From contig JAEWCI010000347.1 in NCBI GenBank assembly GCA_023390705.1, forward strand, positions 1 through 5,688: DNA of 5,688 nucleotides, read 5' to 3'. Each line of letters begins with the position of its first letter. The stretch's first letter is position 1. Source of the stretch: Pseudomonadota bacterium. Its GTDB lineage: Bacteria > Pseudomonadota > Alphaproteobacteria > Acetobacterales > Acetobacteraceae. Below are positions 1 to 4,937 of the stretch, piece by piece. A program made the translations under genes and the position numbers. The notes below the pieces were generated by a model, which was not told the DNA's origin, did no database searches, and saw only the letters and a program-made list of their open reading frames with translations.

Positions 1-23
1 ATTCCACCCGGCTTGAAAATACC

Positions 24-785
24 CTAGCGTGAAGCTGCTGCCGGCCGGTGCGCCCGAAGGAAGGTGCGTATGTGCCGCACCGCCAGGGGAATCCGGTCCC
101 TGGGTTCCTTCCAGGGATAAAGGCTGACCTGGGCATTCGGCGCGAGAAGCGCGCTTTCCATGGCCACGGCATACGGATGGGCCGGGACGTCGTCCGGCAG
201 TATCAGCAGGGGCGTCCGGCAGTCACGCACGAAGTCCCGCGTCACGGTGAAAACGAAGTCGGCATTGGAGCGGTACATCCTGTTCAGGAATGCCTCGACC
301 CTGGCCATCGTGATGTCAGGCCGGCGGGCACATAGCTGAGGTCCCCACCCGGTGATGTTGTTGTCGTAGAAGAGGCTGGGCATTTCTGGCCGAAAGCCGC
401 TGGGCTGCGCCAGGACCGCAGCGATGATGCGCCCGGGCGCCCGCCGCAGGAGGTTCCAGATGAAAGGGCCACCGATACAGAAACCCATTACCAGGAACTC
501 GCCGATACCCAGGTGATCCATGAGGCCAAGCTGGTCATCGGCATAGGCGTCCCAGGGGCGCTCGATCTCGAGCGGGCCGGAGGACTGGCCGCCATTGGCG
601 TTGCGGAGATCCATGGTAATGCAGCGGTACTCGTCCTTGAAGGTCTCCACCGCGTTGAACGGCCCCTTCTCGGTGACATTGAGGATTGTCGAATTCAAAC
701 CTCCACCGGGCAGGATCAACAGCGGGAAACCGGAGCCGGCTTCCTCGTAGTGAATGCGGACATCGCCTGCTTCGTAGAACGGCAT
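24..785 (-). CDS. alpha/beta hydrolase with Cys nucleophile motif (253 aa)
   Basis: The predicted product is a cytoplasmic alpha/beta-hydrolase-fold protein. An oxyanion-type loop (LPGGGLNS, about residues 25-32) is followed by the nucleophile elbow GFCIGG (101-106), which places Cys103 where most relatives have Ser, as in dienelactone hydrolases. The stretch LPDDVPAHP (197-204) offers the usual acid (Asp198 or Asp199). The C-terminal region PWKEPRDRIPLAVRHIRTFL has no His at the position about 20 residues before the terminal helix where the catalytic His is normally found; His203 and His238 are the nearby candidates. Seen: motifs and residues. Known: the fold and Ser/Cys elbow. Inferred: hydrolysis of an ester, lactone or similar substrate, which cannot be specified. 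The start was chosen at 785 because GGGAGGAA lies just upstream. The frame stays open to an ATG at 992, but that extension is Arg-rich and non-homologous-looking. No signal peptide is visible. The gene is divergent from the Bug gene, so the two may be co-regulated. Confidence 0.88.
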   Translation of the reverse strand: MPFYEAGDVRIHYEEAGSGFPLLILPGGGLNSTILNVTEKGPFNAVETFKDEYRCITMDLRNANGGQSSGPLEIERPWDAYADDQLGLMDHLGIGEFLVMGFCIGGPFIWNLLRRAPGRIIAAVLAQPSGFRPEMPSLFYDNNITGWGPQLCARRPDITMARVEAFLNRMYRSNADFVFTVTRDFVRDCRTPLLILPDDVPAHPYAVAMESALLAPNAQVSLYPWKEPRDRIPLAVRHIRTFLRAHRPAAASR

Positions 786-790
786 GGTGC

Positions 791-798
791 TTCCTCCC
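791..798 (-). promoter_or_regulatory. ribosome binding site of the hydrolase gene
   Basis: On the minus strand this reads GGGAGGAA, ending 5 bases before the ATG at 785. It decides the start in favour of MPFYEAGDVR over the in-frame ATG at 992 and over the internal upstream ATGs at 848 and 812. Confidence 0.75.
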
Positions 799-834
799 TT
801 CCTGCCCATCCACGCGCGCCTCCCATGGCCACGC

Positions 835-846
835 GCCTGATCAGGC
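835..846. promoter_or_regulatory. 12-bp perfect palindrome, possible operator
   Basis: GCCTGATCAGGC is perfectly self-complementary and centred about 55 bp upstream of the hydrolase start, within the divergent region. Such symmetry fits a dimeric regulator site, but no regulator gene is in the window and a 12-bp palindrome can occur by chance in GC-rich DNA. Confidence 0.25.
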
Positions 847-1102
847 ATTGTCGGCCTTCGCGCCGGTGAGTTCCGCAGCCCTATGGCGCCCCGGCGCTCA
901 TCACCACAGCCGGCACGGATCTCCTTCGTCACCCGGCTTTCGATGAGCTCGCCGCAGAGAGGCTGCGTGTGGTCCGGGCGCCGTCTCCTCACCGTGTCGG
1001 CCGAAATTGCTATGCGCGCTGACGCGTGCTGTCTAGGCTCGCGGCAAGACGGGCAGGCCGGCAGCGGAAAGGCCGCCAGGACGCGCCCCCGGGAGAGAGA
1101 CG

Positions 1103-2074
1103 ATGCCGCCCACCATCATGCGCCGCAGCCTGCTGCGCTCGCTCGGTGCCCTGGCTGTTGCCGGCGCTGCTCAGGCCCAGACACCGGCCTATCCGGACCG
1201 GCCTGTCCGCCTCGTCGTGCCATTCACGCCGGGCGGCTCGACCGATCTGCTCGGACGCCTCCTGGCCGACCGCGCGGCACGCGAGCTGGGACAGTCCGTG
1301 GTGCCCGAGAACCGCCCGGGCGCAGGTGGCACGATCGGCGCGGCCATGGTCGCAGGGGCGCCGCCGGATGGCTACACGGTGCTCATCGTGGACACCGGCG
1401 CGGTCGCCATCAGCCCATCCGTGCCGCCGGGCGTATCCTACGCTCCGTTGCGCGACTTCGAGCCGATCACGCAGCTCGTCAACTCGACCACCGTGCTTGT
1501 GGCCCGCCCCGATCTTCCGGCACGCACGGTTCCGGATTTGGTGACACTTGCCCGCGCCAGCCCCGGCGCGCTCAGCTACGGCGCGGTTGGCCAGAACAGC
1601 TCAACCCATCTCTCCGCGATGGCCTTCGAGCGGATGGCCGGAGTGTCCCTCCTGCATGTACCCTACCAAGGAGCGAGCCCAGCCATAACCGACCTCCTCG
1701 GCGGGCGGATCGACCTTGCCTTCGTCGGGGCAGCGGGCGCGGTGCCCCACATCCTCGCCGGGCGACTGCGCGGCCTGGCCGTGACGACGCCCGGTCCCGC
1801 TCCCGGGCTGCCGGAGGTACCGCCCATGGCCTCGATGCTGCCAGGCTATGACACCGCTGGCTGGTTCTGCCTGCTTGCTCCGCGTGGCACGCCCGGGCTG
1901 GCCGTTGAACGGCTCCACCATGCTTTCACGACGGCGGTGAAGGCGCCGGAGATACAGGACACCCTGAGCCGGAACGGGTTTGAGGCAGTCGGCTCATCTC
2001 CAAATGAGCTTGCGGCAAAGCTGCGTTCGGACATCGGTCGCTATGCCGAGATCCTGAGGACCGCACGGCGATAG
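1103..2074 (+). CDS. Bug/TctC-family tripartite tricarboxylate transporter substrate-binding protein (323 aa)
   Basis: This is a periplasmic solute-binding protein of the Bug family, full length for the family (about 320 aa). Residues 1-25 form an export signal with a twin Arg (MRRSLLRS, 6-13), a hydrophobic stretch and an AQA cleavage site before QTPAYPDRPV, so Tat export is possible. Mature landmarks are the ligand-loop motif VPFTPGGSTD (39-48), ENRPGAGGTIGA (69-80), PPDGYT (87-92), the GQNSSTHL segment (163-170), HVPYQGASPAITDLLGGRID (185-204) and a conventional C-terminus. Known: Bug proteins bind carboxylates and other small solutes for TctAB-type importers, or act as sensors with two-component systems. 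Inferred: the ligand is unknown. No tctA or tctB gene is in the window, as is common for the many orphan Bug genes. GGGAGAGAG ends 3 bases before the ATG. An internal ATG at 1118 (MRRSLL) is an alternative start that would keep the signal peptide. Confidence 0.95.
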   Translation: MPPTIMRRSLLRSLGALAVAGAAQAQTPAYPDRPVRLVVPFTPGGSTDLLGRLLADRAARELGQSVVPENRPGAGGTIGAAMVAGAPPDGYTVLIVDTGAVAISPSVPPGVSYAPLRDFEPITQLVNSTTVLVARPDLPARTVPDLVTLARASPGALSYGAVGQNSSTHLSAMAFERMAGVSLLHVPYQGASPAITDLLGGRIDLAFVGAAGAVPHILAGRLRGLAVTTPGPAPGLPEVPPMASMLPGYDTAGWFCLLAPRGTPGLAVERLHHAFTTAVKAPEIQDTLSRNGFEAVGSSPNELAAKLRSDIGRYAEILRTARR

Positions 2075-2667
2075 CGCGTCAGGTATGCGGCGACGGATCA
2101 GGTCATGCGTCTCTGTGCCCTGGCCGGCATCGAGGCCGTGGCCATGTCCTGATTCAGTCCCGCGTGGCTCCGCATCCGTTGCTGAAGGCAAGATGGTCAT
2201 TGCGCAGGGTTCAAGGGCGGCGCATCCGCGCCGTACTTCGTCCGGTCGGCACACTCGGTCCGCTGGACAGATTCAGCCTCTGGCGTGTTGAAGCATCTCC
2301 CTATCAGCGCGCTGCCGAGACAGTCGCGCTGGTGAATCACCGGACCAATATAGCCGATGCGGGCGCATCATGCGTGGCACAGCAATGCCGGTGGCTCCTG
2401 CACGCTGTACGTTTTCCGCGCACAACGCCAGCACGCACTGCATTCTCAGACTCGCCAGCGGTATTGCCATGAGCGCCATGGCCGTATACTAGGGTTCCGT
2501 CCTTCGCATTGCGCTGGATCAGTCGCGGGCATCGCATTGTGCCTGCGCTGTCCGCATTTCAGCAAAGCGGCGGCTGCCCTGCCTTGGGCAATCCCGTCGG
2601 TGGCTTTGCCACCTGCAATTCGGCGCCTCGTACCTTGTCCGCGCCAGAACGCTGAGGAGAACCTTGC
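2075..2667. other. 593-bp stretch without a supported gene
   Basis: Several frames are open for 60 to 180 codons on both strands, but none shows a recognisable domain, a good ribosome binding site or a codon pattern like the neighbouring genes; the base composition looks somewhat less GC-rich. The only structure I can point to is the promoter-like element at 2464-2490 and a tiny hairpin (GGTGGC-TTT-GCCACC, 2599-2613). No terminator with a T-run is visible after the Bug gene. It could be a decayed gene or simply a long upstream region of the next unit. Confidence 0.5.
2464..2490 (+). promoter_or_regulatory. candidate sigma70-type promoter for the leader ORF and rlpA-like gene
   Basis: TTGCCA (2464-2469) and TATACT (2485-2490) each match the sigma70 consensus at five of six positions, with a 15-bp spacer that is shorter than the preferred 17. 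They stand out in a GC-rich context. A transcript starting near 2497 would have about 170 nt before the candidate leader ORF at 2668. Confidence 0.4.
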
Positions 2668-2763
2668 ATGGCGTTTGACCGCCACCACGCCATTCCTGCC
2701 CTTCGCCATTCCGCCATTGCGGTACACCGAAGAATGCCACAGGAGGAGGTGGCAGCAGAGTGA
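2668..2763 (+). CDS. candidate 31-aa leader ORF coupled to the rlpA-like gene
   Basis: A short frame begins at an ATG preceded by GAGGAGA (about 8 bases upstream) and encodes 31 residues, starting MAFDRHHAIPALRHS and ending PQEEVAAE. Its TGA stop overlaps the GTG start of the downstream lipoprotein gene in a GTGA junction, the classic arrangement for translational coupling. The downstream gene's own strong ribosome binding site lies inside the end of this ORF. The peptide has no signal sequence or membrane segment and matches nothing I recognise. Third positions are only about 60 per cent G or C, less biased than the neighbouring genes, so the overlap and binding site could be coincidental. 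Either a real small gene or leader peptide, or a chance ORF. Confidence 0.35.
   Translation: MAFDRHHAIPALRHSAIAVHRRMPQEEVAAE
2741..2750 (+). promoter_or_regulatory. strong ribosome binding site for the GTG-started rlpA-like gene
   Basis: AGGAGGAGGT closely matches the anti-Shine-Dalgarno complement and lies 9 bases before the GTG at 2760. It supports this non-ATG start, which also gives a proper lipoprotein signal sequence. Confidence 0.75.
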
Positions 2764-3287
2764 GGGCTGCGGCCTGGCGCGCGGCCCTGAGTTGCGTCGC
2801 CCTGGGTTGTGCCTCTCTGACCGTGGCCTGCGCACCGAGTACGGATATGGCGCAAGCCACTGCCAGCCCGCCACCGCCGGATACGCAGCCGGTGGAACAG
2901 GCAGCGCCTGAGCCGCGGATCGTACGGGTCGCCGGAGCGACTTCCTCGGTCAACGGGCAGCGGATTCGTCCGCTCGGACAGCAGCAATTGGGCGATGCGT
3001 CCTATTATGGCCCGGAGTTCAGCGGCCGCCGGATGGCGAATGGCCGGCGCTTCGACCCTCGCTCCACGTCGGTGGCCCATCGGACGCTGCCCTTCGGCAC
3101 CAGGGTCCTGGTCACCCATCTCGGGAATGGCCGCTCTGCCACGGCGACCGTCGAGGATCGCGGCCCCTTCGTGCGCGGGCGCATCATCGACCTGAGCCCA
3201 CGGCTGGCGGAGCACCTGGGCATGATCGAGCAGGGCGTCGCGCCGGTCGAGGTCACGCCGGTTGAACTGGCCGAGGCGCCGGACTGA
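2760..3287 (+). CDS. rlpA: RlpA-like septal ring lytic transglycosylase family lipoprotein (175 aa)
   Basis: The product resembles RlpA, an outer-membrane lipoprotein whose double-psi beta-barrel domain cleaves glycan strands lacking stem peptides in some bacteria. Residues 1-23 form a signal sequence ending LTVA-Cys24, a slightly atypical lipobox (Thr at -3). A Pro/Gln/Ala-rich linker (30-60) leads to the barrel, with GDASYYGPEFSGRRMANG (78-95), AHRTLPFGTRV (106-116), NGRSATATVEDRGPF (123-137) and GRIIDLSPRLAEHLGM (140-155). His107 and Asp133 occupy the positions of the His and Asp held to be catalytic in Pseudomonas RlpA. The Glu commonly found in the NGE motif is Arg96 here. There is no C-terminal SPOR domain, so septal targeting by denuded glycan is not expected; many short alphaproteobacterial RlpA proteins share this build. 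The GTG start is supported by an AGGAGGAGGT site and overlaps the preceding small ORF. Family assignment is firm; enzymatic activity is inferred. Confidence 0.9.
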   Translation: MRAAAWRAALSCVALGCASLTVACAPSTDMAQATASPPPPDTQPVEQAAPEPRIVRVAGATSSVNGQRIRPLGQQQLGDASYYGPEFSGRRMANGRRFDPRSTSVAHRTLPFGTRVLVTHLGNGRSATATVEDRGPFVRGRIIDLSPRLAEHLGMIEQGVAPVEVTPVELAEAPD

Positions 3288-3329
3288 CGCATCCCGGCGC
3301 GCGGCACGGCTGATCCGCCATGTCTCCCG

Positions 3330-3381
3330 CAGGAACACGACCGGATTCCCCGACACTGCAGGGAATCCGGCCGTGTTCCTG
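3330..3381 (+). terminator. 21-bp-arm hairpin, likely terminator or mRNA-end structure of the rlpA-like gene
   Basis: Arms 3330-3350 and 3361-3381 are inverted repeats of 21 bases with a single mismatch (A3340 against C3371) and a 10-base loop. The hairpin begins 42 bases after the rlpA-like stop codon and lies before the next gene's leader. The sequence after it (GGGAAAATGG) has no T-run, so it is not a canonical intrinsic terminator; it may instead stabilise the 3' end or assist Rho-dependent termination. In minus-strand RNA the mismatch becomes a G-U pair. Confidence 0.55.
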
Positions 3382-3425
3382 GGAAAATGGTGGTGCCGGT
3401 CAGGTCAACCCTCTTCCCCCTTCGG

Positions 3426-3445
3426 TATGATCCGCGCAGGATCAT
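3426..3445 (+). promoter_or_regulatory. possible -10 box overlapped by an inverted repeat upstream of the lactonase gene
   Basis: TATGAT (3426-3431) matches the -10 consensus at five of six positions. It overlaps a perfect 7-bp inverted repeat, ATGATCC (3427-3433) and GGATCAT (3439-3445), with a 5-base spacer, ending 24 bases before the lactonase ATG. No clear -35 box is seen. The repeat could be an operator for a repressor or a small 5' leader hairpin. Confidence 0.3.
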
Positions 3446-3469
3446 GGGCCACCGAAGGGAGGAACCGAC

Positions 3470-4414
3470 ATGCCCTGGCAGCCGAGCGAGCGCTACCCCG
3501 ACCCCTCTATCGTCGCCCTCGACCCCAGCTTCCGCAAATACCACCTGCCACTCTCGGCCGTGGAACGGCTCTGGACAGGCTCCCGCTGGGGCGAAGGCCC
3601 GGTCTGGCTGGGCGATGCCCGCTGCCTGCTGTGGTCGGACATCCCCAACAACCGCGTGCTGAAATGGGACGAGACCACCGGCCAGGTCAGCGAATGGCAG
3701 AAGCCATCCAACAACGCCAATGGCCATACGCGGGACCGGCAGGGCCGCATCATTGCCTGCGAACATCTCGGCCGCCGCGTGGTACGCTTCGAATATGACG
3801 GCAGCATCACCGTGCTGGCCGACCGCTACCAGGGCAAGCGGCTGAACAGCCCGAACGACGTGGTGGTGAAGAGCGACGGCAGCATCTGGTTCACCGACCC
3901 GCCCTTCGGCCTACTGGCCTACTACGAGGGCGAAAAGGCCGAGCCGGAACTGCCCAACACCCATGTCTACCGCATCGACGGCCAGAGCGGCGAGATCACC
4001 CTGGCCGCCGATGACGTGAACCACCCCAACGGCCTGGCCTTCAGCCCGGACGAGAGCATCCTCTACATCATCGCCAGCCGGGCGGAGCCAAGGCAGTTCC
4101 TGGCCTATGACGTTGCGGCGGATGGCAAGACCCTGCGCAACGGCCGTGTCTTCATCACGGCGAAGCCGGGCGAATCGCCGGATGGCTTCCGCGTGGACGT
4201 GGACGGCAATCTGTGGTGTGGCTGGGGGATGACCGCCGAATACGACGGCGTGCGCATCTTCAACAGCGCCGGGGCGCCGATCGGCCATATCCATCTGCCG
4301 GAACGCTGTGCCAATCTGTGCTTCGGCGGCCGCTGGCAGAACCGGTTGTTCATGTCGGCGGCGCAGTCCCTCTTCTCGCTGTATGTCAATACACAAGGGG
4401 TGCCGGGCGGCTGA
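3470..4414 (+). CDS. SMP-30/gluconolactonase/LRE family protein, predicted sugar lactonase (314 aa)
   Basis: The protein is a six-bladed beta-propeller lactonase of the SMP-30 family, which opens sugar or related lactones to the free acid with a bound divalent metal. Metal-site residues are in the expected motifs: Glu42 in GEGPVW, Asn129 in NSPND, Asn187 in HPNGLAFSPD and Asp238 in SPDGFRVD. The stretch NGHTRDRQGRIIACEH (84-99) is typical of the bacterial gluconolactonase branch rather than the RNA-binding or regucalcin branches. Length is usual for the family, with about 30 residues before the first blade. There is no signal peptide, so the protein is probably cytoplasmic. GGGAGGAA ends 5 bases before the ATG. 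It leads a same-strand cluster with a decayed reductase and an SDR, which fits a dehydrogenase-lactonase route for a sugar or similar polyol. The exact lactone cannot be read from the sequence. Confidence 0.92.
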   Translation: MPWQPSERYPDPSIVALDPSFRKYHLPLSAVERLWTGSRWGEGPVWLGDARCLLWSDIPNNRVLKWDETTGQVSEWQKPSNNANGHTRDRQGRIIACEHLGRRVVRFEYDGSITVLADRYQGKRLNSPNDVVVKSDGSIWFTDPPFGLLAYYEGEKAEPELPNTHVYRIDGQSGEITLAADDVNHPNGLAFSPDESILYIIASRAEPRQFLAYDVAADGKTLRNGRVFITAKPGESPDGFRVDVDGNLWCGWGMTAEYDGVRIFNSAGAPIGHIHLPERCANLCFGGRWQNRLFMSAAQSLFSLYVNTQGVPGG

Positions 4415-4463
4415 AGCCGCGGCAGCCCGATCCGGGCGGACCTTCACACCGGAGAATGAGTGG

Positions 4464-4900
4464 ATGAGCGAGCCTGCCGTCATCTGGGGCAGCGACGCCT
4501 TCATCGAGAACCCGGCCAACCGTGCCGCGATCACCGGCGTGATCACGGAGGTATTGAAGACCGCGGTGGCCGAAGGCGTCCGCCCACGCGGTTTCCAGGG
4601 CTGCGACCCCGCGGCCTTCATTTCGGGCGACGCCGGGGCGATCGACCGCTCGCTGCAGGCGAACCTGGTGTTCAGGCGGCGCTCGGCCAAGAAGCACAGC
4701 GGCTATTGGCGGGACCTGGCAATGCACCAGCGGGAGACGGACGTCACCGAAGCGCTGCGGCCGATGCAGGCGGCGGCGCGCCGCCACGGCATTCCTATCC
4801 CCTAGCGGACCGCATGCTGGCGCTGATCGGCCGGATCGAGCGCCGCGAGCGGCCACAGGGCCCGGCGCTGGTGGAGGAGTTGCGCGCCGCCGGGGGTTAG
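4464..4900 (+). pseudogene. ketopantoate reductase (ApbA/PanE) family remnant: C-terminal domain only, frameshifted
   Basis: From an ATG at 4464 the frame encodes a helical segment matching the C-terminal domain of 2-dehydropantoate 2-reductase family oxidoreductases, including the signature region KKHSGYWRDLAMHQRETDV and then RRHGIPIP. The N-terminal Rossmann domain with its GxGxxG nucleotide loop is absent; the DNA immediately upstream is the end of the lactonase gene. After IPIP the frame hits a TAG at 4803-4805, whereas shifting by one base at the CCCC run (4799-4802) restores the family ending LADRMLALIGRIERRERPQG through to the stop at 4898-4900. So two lesions are visible: loss of roughly the first 55-60 per cent and a one-base deletion. 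A GGAG at 4451-4454 could still allow translation of a 113-aa product, but it would lack cofactor binding. Family recognition is by eye. A sequencing error could explain the frameshift, though not the missing domain. Confidence 0.8.
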
Positions 4901-4923
4901 CGCAGTAACGCGCATGCAGAACG

Positions 4924-4930
4924 AGGGAGA
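4924..4930 (+). promoter_or_regulatory. ribosome binding site deciding the SDR start
   Basis: AGGGAGA ends 7 bases before the ATG at 4938. The alternative in-frame ATG at 4914 has no comparable site, and would add an eight-residue N-terminus (MQNEGESG) before the strand that begins the Rossmann fold. Confidence 0.65.
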
Positions 4931-4937
4931 GTCCGGG

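Larger units (their letters stand above)
786..1102. promoter_or_regulatory. divergent intergenic region between hydrolase and Bug genes
   Basis: This 317-bp stretch separates two divergent starts and must hold the promoters and 5' leaders of both. Open frames run through it on both strands, but they look like GC-rich shadows and none has a credible protein. A weak TTGCTA box lies at 1007-1012 on the plus strand, but no convincing -10 follows, so no promoter is called. The 12-bp palindrome at 835-846 is listed separately. Confidence 0.5.

Noticed and set aside
97..117. Small inverted repeat (TCCCTGG and CCAGGGA, 7-base spacer)
   Set aside because: It lies inside the hydrolase coding sequence at the PWKEP codons and is short enough to be chance.
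786..992. N-terminal extension of the hydrolase to an ATG at 992
   Set aside because: The added 69 residues are Arg/Gly-rich with no domain character, and a good ribosome binding site lies directly before the ATG at 785.
883..1851. Long plus-strand open frame, 322 codons
   Set aside because: It overlaps the clear Bug gene in another frame and is Arg/Pro-rich, as expected for a high-GC shadow.
2599..2613. GGTGGC-TTT-GCCACC mini-hairpin as a terminator
   Set aside because: Only a 6-bp stem, no T-run, and it would lie between the candidate promoter and the leader ORF.
2357..2911. 184-codon open frame before and into the rlpA-like gene
   Set aside because: No ribosome binding site, odd composition rich in Cys, His and Arg, and it overlaps the recognised lipoprotein gene out of frame.
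2559..3356. 265-codon minus-strand open frame
   Set aside because: It is antisense to the RlpA-like gene, whose domain motifs are unambiguous on the plus strand.
4308..4463. Upstream extension of the reductase remnant into the lactonase gene
   Set aside because: The added residues are the lactonase C-terminus read out of frame and carry none of the missing Rossmann domain.
4914..4937. Earlier in-frame ATG for the SDR gene
   Set aside because: No ribosome binding site before 4914; the AGGGAGA site fits the ATG at 4938.
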